A stretch of 64,000 nt of DNA from Macrosoma leucophasiata (GCA_036365455.1 JAWQUS010000016.1:13601001-13665000); one strand, 5' to 3'; shown: positions 53,366-63,710, counted from the first letter of the stretch. Notes: a model not told the origin generated them from the sequence alone. Translations and numbers: made by a program.

Positions 53366-53561
53366 TTTTTTTATGTCATGTCTGAGGCCTAAGGTGTTAA
53401 GCCTGTGTGACGTAAATTTCAGGGCCGTACAATACTACGTACGTACGTACGAACGTGTCTGAAATACGATAGTGTTGAAAATTACTATTTAGAACAAGTA
53501 GATTAGGTAATGCGGTGGTGGTTACGTCCGCGAGCTCCGTTACTGGAGCTCTACCACCAGT
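53366..53561 (-). mobile_element. SINE-B truncated copy in B
   Basis: Duplicate of 48494-48689. Confidence 0.75.
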
Positions 53562-53846
53562 GACGGTGGTAGAGCTGTATCCTACGGAAGCCACATTGTT
53601 AACACCCTCGTTACTACAGAGGTCATTAGTTGCATAACTAGCATGTCATTATAATAAGCAGTATCCTTCATAACTTCGCTAATGCTACTCATATCGAAAG
53701 ATTCGCGACGAGCACTTTGCCGCCATCTTGGATTTGAAAATGGATATGAAAGTCTTAATTGGAATTAGCGACCCTAATTTTATTACAATGTTAACATGAT
53801 GTTCTTCAATTTTGTTTCAACCCTAAAAGTACAGTCACTACTAGTC

Positions 53847-54067
53847 ACTAGTAGTCACTACTACTACGCTAAGGTCCTGGGTTTGATTCCCGGGTACGGA
53901 GTTATCAGAGATAATGGTGTAAAGTTCTTTATCTCTGGTTCTAATGGGATTTTTCCATTTTCTGGAAATTTCCCAGTACCTCGGAAGTTTGGGTGTTTGC
54001 ATGTATGCTTGAATGCATGCATTTACCTCTACCTACCCCTTCGGGGTTTACAGGCGTGAAGTTACGT
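53847..54067 (+). mobile_element. SINE-A copy in B
   Basis: Duplicate of 48975-49195. Confidence 0.78.
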
Positions 54068-54207
54068 TTATATAAATTAAACATATTAAAAAAAAAACAT
54101 TTTGGCATCTACTGGCAATTAAGAGACTCTCCTATTTTTTTATTTTACTTATCACTCTTTTTGTACAGACAAAGTCGAGTTACAGTTTTATTATATGTAT
54201 AGAAGAC

Positions 54208-54395
54208 TACTGGTAGTTGCGTTCCAGTGTAGGAGTTTGAGGGCGTAGGTACCACCTAATCTATCTGCCACCAAACGGTAGTGTTCAGCACTATCGTGAT
54301 ACGGTTAGATGGTAATGTATGGCTCCGTAATAACAATCATAGAGACAACAACTATGGTATCACGGATGGTAACGCATCTGCATTTTGACCTCCAA
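54208..54395 (+). mobile_element. SINE-B 3'-truncated copy in B
   Basis: Duplicate of 49336-49523. Confidence 0.72.
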
Positions 54396-54483
54396 ACGTC
54401 CAAGATTCGTCAGTTATATCTTTTGGCCCATGTGATGAGCTTTTGAGAGAAGGTTGATATAAGAAAATTCCTGAAAATAAATA

Positions 54484-54544
54484 AATTCCTCACTTGACCC
54501 GGGAATCAAACCCAGGACGCCAGCGTAGCACTAGGCAGTTTCAA
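54484..54544 (-). repeat. SINE-A head fragment in B
   Basis: Duplicate of 49612-49672. Confidence 0.55.
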
Positions 54545-54719
54545 ACGCGGCAAAAATAAAAAAATAGGCCACAGTTAGTAACTAATTTAAAACAACTGAA
54601 AAAAATGCATAATCTACTTCTCAACTAAGAAGTCGCCCGTACATTTTCTGATGCACCACAAAAGGGTTCAAATAAAAACAAGTTTACAATGTTTATAATT
54701 AGTTTGTCGCCACTTTTCT

Positions 54720-55069
54720 CGGCTTGAGTGTTACTTTTTCTACCTTTAATATTTCCTTTAGTTGGTTTTCTTCGCGAGTGTGTAATTTGAAGTTCTTTTA
54801 CCGAGATGGCGTCCGAGATAGCGGAGTAATAGCATTTAAAGTATAAACTTTTGCTTCTATGAAAATTGTTGCCAGAATCGAGTTTAACTCTCATACCCTA
54901 CTTAGCCTCGACTGCCGTTCACTTAATACAACTTTTTGTTTTTACTCACTTGTATTACATTGTTTCGGATTTGACTACGTAGTTGGTTTCAAATTAATAT
55001 CATGTATTTGTGCATATTTGTATTCTTTTAAGGCAGAATTCTACATTATTTATATACTGTCTCCAAAAA
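54720..55069. other. unique spacer between duplication and BEL element
   Basis: Non-coding, AT-rich; no motif. The BEL target duplication GGACC begins at 55070. Confidence 0.45.
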
Positions 55070-55074
55070 GGACC

Positions 55075-56239
55075 TGTCGTGGGGCGCTCTTCTAGCGAGC
55101 TATGATGCAGTGACGTACGTACTGCACCTGCGAACCACCACGACCGTAATGTGCGGGCGTTTGAATGTACGGGCGGACCTATTGTCCGTCCGGCGCCGGA
55201 TGCCCGCTCGTAGTGTTGACACCGATGGCAGTATACGCCGGTCTGGATCTGCGCCGCCAGTGAGAGGGGTGGAGGTGCGGGGAAGGGGTGTTTCAGTAAA
55301 GAAACAATCGGTTACATGTGATATGACCGAAAAGCAGGCCAGCCAAGCCTTGGTAACCCTACCCCGACGACCTAGTTCTATCGTAGAATCACTGGGGTCT
55401 TCCAGTCTTCCAGTCTTCCAGGTTCACTTTTTCTTCTTGTTACTTCACTTGTTTCCACTTGTTTTCACTTGCTGGAGACCATGTCATACTTTGGAATTTG
55501 CCCTGAGCCCCATTATTCGAACAATACCGTCAAGAGAGCCTCATTTTTCGGTCGTATTTTGCCCGAATTTGTGCTTATTTTTTGTTATGGCTGACCTGGT
55601 TTTCTTTCTTTATTTTTAAAATTCTCATAGTTACATACATGTGTTATACATATTTACCATCGTTACAGTTTTCTCTATTATTGTACATAAGTTTTATTAA
55701 CATTCATAAAAAGACTAAAAAGTAATTCGTAAGTTAATATAAAAAATGTAACAATTTTCCGCGTATTTCTTTAAACATTTCTTAATAACTTTTATATGCT
55801 ATGACTAATTATTATAAAAAGTACATAAAAACAAAGAACAAACATTACTCTATCCGAAAACAATACACAAATAAACGTGACATCTAAAAAAGGAACCTAA
55901 AACATTCGTAAAATAAGAAAATGATAAAACATAAAATAATAAGAAAATTACGTTTCCTGCCTATATCCCTTACATTATAGAGGTTTAATTATATAAAATG
56001 ACTTCCTATAATAAATTCTCACATGACTAACATTATTTAAAGTTGATATAAGGCAAAGAATTAAAATCGTATCCAAAACTATCGTACGAGGAGAACGTCT
56101 ATACATAGGTATACATCTATACACGTTATTTACTTTCTACAAACGTTACGCGAAGACTACTTTGACGTACACTTACACTTTTGGTCTTTGTTACACAAAC
56201 ACATTCATTGATCACCTTTGTCCGTGGTCGTCGCCGACA
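55075..56239 (-). repeat. BEL 3' LTR (left in the window)
   Basis: Contains three tandem 8-mers GTCTTCCA (55397-55420 on plus) and an AATAAA-type signal on the minus strand near 55610. A 169-codon plus-strand frame in it is repeated in the other LTR and is not a gene. The last codons and stop of the gag-pol frame fall in its first 28 bases. Confidence 0.95.
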
Positions 56240-59200
56240 TCCTCCCCCTCGTGCGAAGCACCAACTCCTGGCCCGGCGACTCGGTGCTCTCGACTCGGTG
56301 CGATGGCTGCCTCCCCGCAGTCTGGCTCGCTGGTCGATGCTCTGCCGTCGATCTCGACGGTTGTCCGCTCCTTGTCGCGCTGCGCTGGCACCAGTAGCAC
56401 CAGCTTGGAGCTGGGGCGCTTCAGCACGCCCCCGGTAGTGCGCACTTCTAGTACTCGAGTGCGCCCGTCGGGTCCTGGGTAGGTTCGGACCACCTCGCCT
56501 CTCGGCCAGGTTCCTCGTGGCAGCGTGGAGTCCACTATGAGGACTGTGTCTCCACACTGCAGGTCTCTCGTAGCAGCCCTCGCGTCGATTCTTCTCGGGA
56601 TCAGAGTTGGAAGGTACTCTTTCACCCATCTGCTCCAGAAGTGGTCGGTCAGTCGCTGAGCTACTCTCCATGCACGCCAGTCGGTGAGGTCGTCGTCGGT
56701 GAAAGTTCCCAGTCGGGTGCCGCAGGATCTCCCAATTAGGAAGTGGTTGGGAGTGAGGGCACCTTCTTCAGTGTCTTCATCGGCTTCTATAAGCGGTCTC
56801 GAGTTCACCAGATGCTCCGCCTCTAGCAGCAGTGTATGTAGAACCTCTTCTCTGGGGTGTCTTTCCTTGAGGGTCACCGCCAGGGCCGTTTTGATGGACC
56901 GGACCAGGCGTTCCCATGCTCCCCCCATGTTCGGAGCTCCAGGTGGTATGAACTTCCACTTGATGCTCATACGTTCTGCAGCGGTGATGAGGTCATCTTT
57001 GTTGAGGCTGGCGAAGGCTTCTTGAAGTTCTTTGTTGGCCCCCACGAAGTTCGTACCGTTGTCGCTGAAGATCGTCCTTGGCATTCCCCGTCTCGCAGTC
57101 ATCCGTCGCAGCGCCAGAATCATGGAGTCCGTTGACAGAGACGCTGCTAGCTCGACGTGAACGGCTCTAGTTGTGAGGCACGTGAACAGGGCGCCCCATC
57201 TCTTTTCATGACGTCGGCCTACCGTGACGATCATAGGCCCGAAGTAGTCTACGGCGGTGCATGTGAATGGTGGTTCTCCATGTCGTAGTCGCTCCAGCGG
57301 GAGATTCCCCATCGGCTGAAGCTGTGGCGTGCCGCGGTATACTTTGCACCACTGACACCGATGAACCGTCGATCTCACTGCAGATCGTAGCTCCAGGATC
57401 CAGTAGCGCTGCCTCAACTCGTTGATCACCGTCGCGTGGTTGCCATGGTTGAACTCTTCGTGGTAGTGTGCGATGAGCAATCTGGTGATGTAGTGCTTGC
57501 TGTCTAGCACCACAGGTCTCTTGTCTTGCCGGACATGTCTCGCTGCGTCGATTCTTCCTCGGAGTCGTAGTAATCCATCTTCTATGACGACATCTAGTTT
57601 CTTAAGTTTGCTGTTCCTCTCGAATGGTTTCATCTTCTCGACGCAGCGTACTTCTTCATGGAAGCTCTCTTCTTGGCTTCTTCGTAATAAAATCTTCTCA
57701 GCAGTCTTCATTTGGTCGGGTTCAAGGGGAATCAATCTTCTTTCTTGGGTCTTCTTGTTCACGGGCTTCATGGCTACCTTGGCTTTTTTCTTGTTACTTT
57801 TCCAGGTAGGATCTTGACGCTCAGACTTGCGGGACACGTTCACTGGCAGCTTCTTCTTTCGGCACAGGTCGACGAACTGAAGCACTCTTGCAGTTGTCCT
57901 TACCAACCGGGTCCAGGAGGAGAACCTGACTGGGTCCGGTGTCGGGTGTTTGTCGACGGTCTTCGTAGTTCCCACAATCGGCTTCTCCTTTTCTTCGCCG
58001 GTGGGCTCTGTCTTGATGGTGCGCGGCTTCGGCCAATCCTCCTCTTCTAGTGCCAGGAACGCAGGTCCGTGGAACCATCTATGGTCGCTCCCGAAGTCTC
58101 TGGGTACGTTTCTCGTCGCGTCGTCAGCTGGGTTCTGAGCCGTAGGTACCCAGCGCCATTCTTGAGGTTTCGTTGTGTCTTCGATTTCCGCCAAACGATG
58201 TGCTACGAACGGCTTGAAGGTCCTAGGGTCTGATTTGATCCATGCTAGGACTGTGCTGGAGTCGCTCCAATAGACTTTCTTGGCGACCATGATGTCCAGC
58301 TCCTCTTCAATCGACCGCGCCATTCTGGATCCCAGTAGCGCAGCTTGCAGCTCCAGCCTTGGAATGGACACCGGTTTCAGGGGAGTGACTCTAGCTTTGC
58401 CCGCTAAAAGTGTCACTCGATGTCCGCCGTCTTCGTCGCGTTGCCTCAGGTAGATCGCGCAGGCGTAGGCTTCTTCACTTGCGTCGACGAAAACGTGAAG
58501 CTCCCCCTCGGTGTTGGACTGCGTGACGCGCCTTGGTACCCGAAGATCCTTTAGTAGCTGCAGGCTGTCTAGGTAGTCTGACCAAATCTTGTTGTCTTCT
58601 TCTGTGATGTTGTCGTCCCATCCGACGCCGCTCCTCCATATACTCTGAATGAGTTTCTTGCCTTGGATGAGCACTGGCGATGCTAGCCCCAATGGATCGA
58701 ATGTTGACATCACGGCGCTGGTGACTTCTCGTTTGGTTGGCACTCTCTTCTGTTCGACCACCTCTTCATGTATATTGCGAAGACACGTTCTGAACCCGAT
58801 CTCGTCGCCTTTGGTGAACCATCTCAAACCCAATGTCTTCTCTTCTTTAGTCCCCAACTCTACTTCTTTGCTGTTTTCTTCTGGGGTGAGCGTCTTCAAA
58901 ACTTCTTCATCGTTAGAAGCCCAGTCCCTCAGCTCGAACCCGGCCTTCTTGTGGATCATGCTCACTTGGCTGGCTATCTCGACTGCTTCTTGACTTGTCC
59001 CGAAGCTGTGTAGGTAATCATCCATGTAATGATTACGTTCGATGGCTCGTGCTGCTTCGGGATATTCTTCTTGATGTTCAGTCGCATTCTTGTTCTTCAC
59101 GAAGATAGCAGCACTCGGGGAACAGGCGGCGCCGAAGATGACCGATGTCATTCTATACTCCTTCGGCGTTTCACTTCGCTGGTCTCCCCTCCATAGAAAT

Positions 59201-61929
59201 CGAAGGCTGTCTCGATCTTCTTCCCGCATTTTCACCTGTAGAAACATCTCCTTGATATCTGCTACCACAGCGATTGGTTTCTGGCGGAACCGCAGAAGTA
59301 CTCCAAATAGTGACTGCAACAGATCTGGTCCCGGCAGCAACTCGTCGTTGAGGCTCTTCCCTTGGCACTTGGCAGCAGCATCAAAGACCAGCCTTATCTT
59401 CTTCTTGGTGGGGTGTGTCACGGCGAAATGGGGCAGGTACCATTTCTTCTTCGATGCGGATTCGTGTTGTACTTCTTCGGCATAGCCGCTGTCGAGAAGA
59501 TTCTTCACTTGTGCTTCGTATTCCTGCTTCAATGCCGTGTTCCCGTCCAATTTCCTTTCGATGTTCTTCAATCTGTTTTCGGCTTGTCTGTAGTTATCTG
59601 GCATGGTTCCTTCTTTGTTCTTCCAGAGCAAGCCGGTCTCGAAGCGCCCATCGTCCAGTTTTCTTGTGGTTTCTTCTAAAATTGCCAGAGCCTTTTCTTC
59701 CATATCTGTCGTCGGTCGGCGTGGCTGGATTCCTAATGATTCCACGGCGAAGTGTTCTTTGACGATCTTCTCTAATTCTTCCTCCTTTGAAGATACGTGC
59801 GCGCAGGTTACGAAGTTCACTGGTCTCGTTCCATCGGACCCGTGTAGCACCCACCCGAGGTAGGTCAATGATGCTACGGGTTGACCTCTTTTCCCTTTGC
59901 GTGTGGCTCTGGACACGATGAGCTCCCAATTGTCTTGTCCGATCAATAGCTTGGGTGACTCTCCTTCATAATACAACTGGTCCGTCATTGACTTGAGATG
60001 AGCGCATTCTTCTATTCTTTTCTTGTCTAGTTTCTGAGGCGTCAGGTTAATGTTGTCTATGGTTCGTGCCCCAGAAATACTTCTTTTCTTTGTCTGATGC
60101 AATCCTTTTATCTTCACGCTAACTTTCATGGAATCTCCTTTGGTGATGGTCTTTCCTCCCACCGTTTCCAGAGTGAGTGCTTCCACGGGTCCCTTGAGGC
60201 CAATCTGCCTTGCAACCGTGGCATCGAGCAGCGTGACGGTTGATCCCTCATCCAGCAACGCCAAGACTTGGGTAGTTCCTCTTGGTCCATACAGTTCAAC
60301 GGGAGCCATCTTCAAGTACGCCTTGGCTGTCCTTGCCGTGTTCACTGATAACATGACGTTGTTCGCAATTTCTTTTTTCTCTTCGGGCTTCGGGATATCC
60401 CCGCGGTCTTCATGAAGCACGAAGTGATGCCATCGCTTGCACACCTTGCATGGAGGACGTCTGCATGTTTCTTTACGATGTCGTCCTTGGAGACATTTGA
60501 AACACAATCTTGACTTGACAGCGGCGTCCCATCGTTCCTTCATTGGCAGCTGTAGAAACTTGCGACATTCGAGTAGGTGATGATCGTTCTGGCAATGTGG
60601 ACAGGTCTTCCTTTCTTCTGTTTGTTCCGAAGCGGCGTGTGCAAATTGACGTCGTGGAGGCTGACGCGATTGATGCATAATTTCTTGTGTCGCGTACGGT
60701 CCACATCGGTCTGCTTCCCTGTTGAGGAACTTCATCAATTGCACCAGGTCTGGATCTTGATCCGTTGCATCGGCGGCGAAGTCGTACCACCGATATTGTA
60801 GTACCGCTGGCATCTTGCTCACGATGATTCGTACCATCTCTGGTGAGTGCAGGTACTGAGGTTTTCTTAGCCCCCGTATAGTCGCGACGGTGTTGTTCAC
60901 TTGGCTGGCGAACACGCAAATGTCACGTGCGTTTTCATGGATCCTGGATAGACTCTTGACTTTTTCTAATTCCATCAGGATCAGGGCTTCTGGTCTTCCG
61001 AATCTTCGACGAAGGGCTTCTAGTACTTCTTCAGGTGGGCACTCCGAATATAACAGGCTCTTGATTGCCTCTCTTGCTGTGCCCTTAATAGACCGCCGCA
61101 GCCGCGCCATATTCTGTGCTTCCGTAAATAGCGGTGCGGTGTCTTCATAAACCGTCCTGAAGGCGATCCATTCATCGCTTCTTCCGTCGAAGCCGGGTAA
61201 TTCATGCACGTAGTTAGGTTGCGATGCTGATACATGTCGTGGCGCAACACTTATTACTTTAACGATGGCCTCCGCAAGTTCCTTATTTCCATTTCTTAAT
61301 GATTCCGCTTGATCTTCTGGCTTGACGGCGGCTGCGGCGGCGGTGGTCGTCGGAGGTTGGCTGGCCCGCCCCTTCCCGGACGGTTCCGGCCGGTGCCCCT
61401 CCCCGGGCACATCTCCTTGATGCCCCTTCCCGGACACCCTGTCCACCGTCGACTGCACCCACGTTTGGACGTTCGACTCCCAATCTTTTTCTTGTTCGAT
61501 TTCGGAATCTTCGTTCTCAATCTGGACCAGCTCCCATTGACTCTGAGCTAGTGCCGCAGCTGCCTTTGCTTCTTCCAATTGACGACGTGCCAATTCCATT
61601 TTGGCTTCCAATTCTCGACGCCTTGTTGTCTTCGTAGAGCGCGTCTTATTTCCCGTTGCCGTCGTAGTCGGTGCAATAGGGGCAGCAGGAGCAGCAGAAG
61701 CGGCAGGAGCAGCCACCACAGAGTCTTCTTTGGTCTCTGTTCCCGATGTCACTCTTGATTCGTATGATGTGGTGAGTGTTCCCTCCGTGTTGGTGCTCGA
61801 AGATCCCGTTGTTCCTGAAGATTCCGTCGTTCCTGAAGATTCTGTAGTCTCTGGAGTCTCTTCTGTGGCGCGGGGTGCAGCCGGCCGGTCCGCTGGTGAA
61901 TTTCCTCGGTGGCTCCTGGTGACTGGCAT
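56212..61929 (-). CDS. gag-pol: BEL/Pao Gag-Pol polyprotein, 1905 residues
   Basis: One open frame from the ATG at 61929, 64 nt after the 5' LTR. Residues 1-100 are Ser/Thr/Ala-rich; 103-149 form a likely coiled coil; 244-410 are a Gag domain (LPGFDGRSDEWIAF). Zinc knuckles: CPHC..H..C (443-455) and CFKCLQGRHRKETC (476-489), with a further CKVC at 494. Protease: LLDEGS, Asp 560. RT: about 840-1010, YMDD with Met 969, Asp 970 and Asp 971. RNase H begins about 1145 (VDAS, Asp 1149). Integrase: HHCC region 1488-1530, Asp 1561, Asp 1623, Glu 1673 (D-x61-D-x49-E). The end (about 1740-1860) resembles the DUF5641-type tail of Pao elements. No stop or frameshift was found. Known role: particle formation, cDNA synthesis and integration. 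Confidence 0.96.
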   Translation of the reverse strand: MPVTRSHRGNSPADRPAAPRATEETPETTESSGTTESSGTTGSSSTNTEGTLTTSYESRVTSGTETKEDSVVAAPAASAAPAAPIAPTTTATGNKTRSTKTTRRRELEAKMELARRQLEEAKAAAALAQSQWELVQIENEDSEIEQEKDWESNVQTWVQSTVDRVSGKGHQGDVPGEGHRPEPSGKGRASQPPTTTAAAAAVKPEDQAESLRNGNKELAEAIVKVISVAPRHVSASQPNYVHELPGFDGRSDEWIAFRTVYEDTAPLFTEAQNMARLRRSIKGTAREAIKSLLYSECPPEEVLEALRRRFGRPEALILMELEKVKSLSRIHENARDICVFASQVNNTVATIRGLRKPQYLHSPEMVRIIVSKMPAVLQYRWYDFAADATDQDPDLVQLMKFLNREADRCGPYATQEIMHQSRQPPRRQFAHAASEQTEERKTCPHCQNDHHLLECRKFLQLPMKERWDAAVKSRLCFKCLQGRHRKETCRRPPCKVCKRWHHFVLHEDRGDIPKPEEKKEIANNVMLSVNTARTAKAYLKMAPVELYGPRGTTQVLALLDEGSTVTLLDATVARQIGLKGPVEALTLETVGGKTITKGDSMKVSVKIKGLHQTKKRSISGARTIDNINLTPQKLDKKRIEECAHLKSMTDQLYYEGESPKLLIGQDNWELIVSRATRKGKRGQPVASLTYLGWVLHGSDGTRPVNFVTCAHVSSKEEELEKIVKEHFAVESLGIQPRRPTTDMEEKALAILEETTRKLDDGRFETGLLWKNKEGTMPDNYRQAENRLKNIERKLDGNTALKQEYEAQVKNLLDSGYAEEVQHESASKKKWYLPHFAVTHPTKKKIRLVFDAAAKCQGKSLNDELLPGPDLLQSLFGVLLRFRQKPIAVVADIKEMFLQVKMREEDRDSLRFLWRGDQRSETPKEYRMTSVIFGAACSPSAAIFVKNKNATEHQEEYPEAARAIERNHYMDDYLHSFGTSQEAVEIASQVSMIHKKAGFELRDWASNDEEVLKTLTPEENSKEVELGTKEEKTLGLRWFTKGDEIGFRTCLRNIHEEVVEQKRVPTKREVTSAVMSTFDPLGLASPVLIQGKKLIQSIWRSGVGWDDNITEEDNKIWSDYLDSLQLLKDLRVPRRVTQSNTEGELHVFVDASEEAYACAIYLRQRDEDGGHRVTLLAGKARVTPLKPVSIPRLELQAALLGSRMARSIEEELDIMVAKKVYWSDSSTVLAWIKSDPRTFKPFVAHRLAEIEDTTKPQEWRWVPTAQNPADDATRNVPRDFGSDHRWFHGPAFLALEEEDWPKPRTIKTEPTGEEKEKPIVGTTKTVDKHPTPDPVRFSSWTRLVRTTARVLQFVDLCRKKKLPVNVSRKSERQDPTWKSNKKKAKVAMKPVNKKTQERRLIPLEPDQMKTAEKILLRRSQEESFHEEVRCVEKMKPFERNSKLKKLDVVIEDGLLRLRGRIDAARHVRQDKRPVVLDSKHYITRLLIAHYHEEFNHGNHATVINELRQRYWILELRSAVRSTVHRCQWCKVYRGTPQLQPMGNLPLERLRHGEPPFTCTAVDYFGPMIVTVGRRHEKRWGALFTCLTTRAVHVELAASLSTDSMILALRRMTARRGMPRTIFSDNGTNFVGANKELQEAFASLNKDDLITAAERMSIKWKFIPPGAPNMGGAWERLVRSIKTALAVTLKERHPREEVLHTLLLEAEHLVNSRPLIEADEDTEEGALTPNHFLIGRSCGTRLGTFTDDDLTDWRAWRVAQRLTDHFWSRWVKEYLPTLIPRRIDARAATRDLQCGDTVLIVDSTLPRGTWPRGEVVRTYPGPDGRTRVLEVRTTGGVLKRPSSKLVLLVPAQRDKERTTVEIDGRASTSEPDCGEAAIAPSREHRVAGPGVGASHEGEDVGDDHGQR
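56240..56250 (-). promoter_or_regulatory. BEL polypurine tract
   Basis: The minus strand reads GAGGGGGAGGA immediately before the 3' LTR. It lies inside the gag-pol frame, encoding EGED. Confidence 0.9.
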
Positions 61930-61970
61930 GGCGGCGGCAGTAGTCCGTAGGTCTGGTGTTCAACACGAAG

Positions 61971-61988
61971 ATCCGGCTCGAAGGACCA
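61971..61988 (-). promoter_or_regulatory. BEL primer-binding site, tRNA-Tyr type
   Basis: The minus strand reads TGGTCCTTCGAGCCGGAT, five bases after the 5' LTR. It is complementary to the 3' end of eukaryotic tRNA-Tyr (CCGGCTCGAAGGACCA) over 17 of 18 bases. Confidence 0.85.
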
Positions 61989-61993
61989 GCAGA

Positions 61994-63158
61994 TGTCGTG
62001 GGGCGCTCTTCTAGCGAGCTATGATGCAGTGACGTACGTACTGCACCTGCGAACCACCACGACCGTAATGTGCGGGCGTTTGAACGTACGGGCGGACCTA
62101 TTGTCCGTCCGGCGCCGGATGCCCGCTCGTAGTGTTGACACCGATGGCAGTATACGCCGGTCTGGATCTGCGCCGCCAGTGAGAGGGGTGGAGGTGCGGG
62201 GAAGGGGTGTTTCAGTAAAGAAACAATCGGTTACATGTGATATGACCGAAAAGCAGGCCAGCCAAGCCTTGGTAACCCTACCCCGACGACCTAGTTCTAT
62301 CGTAGAATCACTGGGGTCTTCCAGTCTTCCAGTCTTCCAGGTTCACTTTTTCTTCTTGTTACTTCACTTGTTTCCACTTGTTTTCACTTGCTGGAGACCA
62401 TGTCATACTTTGGAATTTGCCCTGAGCCCCATTATTCGAACAATACCGTCAAGAGAGCCTCATTTTTCGGTCGTATTTTGCCCGAATTTGTGCTTATTTT
62501 TTGTTATGGCTGACCTGGTTTTCTTTCTTTATTTTTAAAATTCTCATAGTTACATACATGTGTTATACATATTTACCATCGTTACAGTTTTCTCTATTAT
62601 TGTACATAAGTTTTATTAACATTCATAAAAAGACTAAAAAGTAATTCGTAAGTTAATATAAAAAATGTAACAATTTTCCGCGTATTTCTTTAAACATTTC
62701 TTAATAACTTTTATATGCTATGACTAATTATTATAAAAAGTACATAAAAACAAAGAACAAACATTACTCTATCCGAAAACAATACACAAATAAACGTGAC
62801 ATCTAAAAAAGGAACCTAAAACATTCGTAAAATAAGAAAATGATAAAACATAAAATAATAAGAAAATTACGTTTCCTGCCTATATCCCTTACATTATAGA
62901 GGTTTAATTATATAAAATGACTTCCTATAATAAATTCTCACATGACTAACATTATTTAAAGTTGATATAAGGCAAAGAATTAAAATCGTATCCAAAACTA
63001 TCGTACGAGGAGAACGTCTATACATAGGTATACATCTATACACGTTATTTACTTTCTACAAACGTTACGCGAAGACTACTTTGACGTACACTTACACTTT
63101 TGGTCTTTGTTACACAAACACATTCATTGATCACCTTTGTCCGTGGTCGTCGCCGACA
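61994..63158 (-). repeat. BEL 5' LTR (right in the window)
   Basis: Same as the 3' LTR apart from one base seen. In element sense it carries the promoter; no TATA box could be assigned with confidence. Confidence 0.95.
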
Positions 63159-63163
63159 GGACC

Positions 63164-63267
63164 TCTTAACTGGCATATCTGACTTGGTGTTACTGAAAAT
63201 CTATCCAATTAGAAATCTTGAAAATCACCCGCATGGTGGTAGAGCCGAGAATAGAACCAGACGTAGA
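63164..63267. other. no recognisable feature
   Basis: Continuation of the spacer that the BEL element split. Confidence 0.4.
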
Positions 63268-63457
63268 ATAAATATTGGGATTTTTTCCATTCTCTAGAAG
63301 TTTTCCAGTGCCACTGTCAGAGTTTGATGATGTACCCGTAGATACCAATAGGCTCGACAGCTGGACAAAACATAACTGGCGAATCTAGGCTGCTTGCATG
63401 CATGTATATACCTCTGTCTACCCCTATTTAGATTGCGGGCGTGAACTAACGTTAGTA
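63268..63457 (+). repeat. SINE-A, old diverged copy
   Basis: TGGGATTTTTTCCATTCTCT, CATAACTGGCGAATCTAGG, GCTTGCATGCATGTATATAC and GCGGGCGTGAACTAACG keep the order. Confidence 0.6.
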
Positions 63458-63479
63458 AAGATGTATTTCTTTGGAATCA

Positions 63480-63710
63480 CCATATTTTAACTAATGAAAG
63501 AGCTCAAGTTACACAGCTCCCGAACGTAAATATCACCATATTACTTATTCCACCTCACGCTAAATAGTATACAGCGTTATCGTGTTCTAGTCAAGTGTAC
63601 AGCCTGTAATTTTCGGCACCGAGCGATAAAAGCTTAAGCCCCAGGACAACGCATTTGCGCATACGCTAAAATCACTGCTGCATGCTTATTGCCAATTCGT
63701 GACATACTTA
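63480..63710 (+). repeat. SINE-B, old diverged copy
   Basis: GCTCCCGAACGTAAATATCACC, GCGTTATCGTGTTCTAGTCA, GGCACCGAGCGATAAAAGC and CTGCATGCTTATTGCCA follow the family order with many changes. Confidence 0.6.

Larger units (their letters stand above)
50424..54719. repeat. large direct duplication, copy B (4296 bp)
   Basis: See copy A. A 44986-45112 corresponds to B 50424-50550; then A resumes at 45631 against 50558. From A 47520 onward the offset is a constant 4872. B's small deletions include a 10-bp loss between two GATG words near 51698 and about 29 bp lost near 52396. Confidence 0.9.
55075..63158 (-). mobile_element. BEL/Pao LTR retrotransposon, complete and apparently intact
   Basis: 8084 bp, minus strand. 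The direct LTRs (55075-56239, 61994-63158) are 1165 bp each at a constant offset of 6919. GGACC occurs at 55070-55074 and again at 63159-63163, a 5-bp target duplication. Order in element sense: 5' LTR, tRNA-Tyr primer site, gag-pol, polypurine tract, 3' LTR. The LTRs start TGTCGGCG and end CCACGACA. I found one difference between them (55165 T, 62084 C), which implies a very recent insertion. No envelope frame. Confidence 0.96.

Noticed and set aside
56162..62014. Numerous plus-strand and minus-strand frames of 60-137 codons across the BEL coding region
   Set aside because: Shadows of the GC-richer 1905-codon gag-pol frame.
61993..62538. A 181-codon plus-strand frame, with a copy at 55110-55619
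   Set aside because: It lies inside the BEL LTR, antisense to the element, and is duplicated only because the LTRs are identical. No domain.
62530..63158. Envelope gene of a retrovirus-like element
   Set aside because: No frame follows integrase in either LTR element; the region after BEL integrase is the polypurine tract and LTR.
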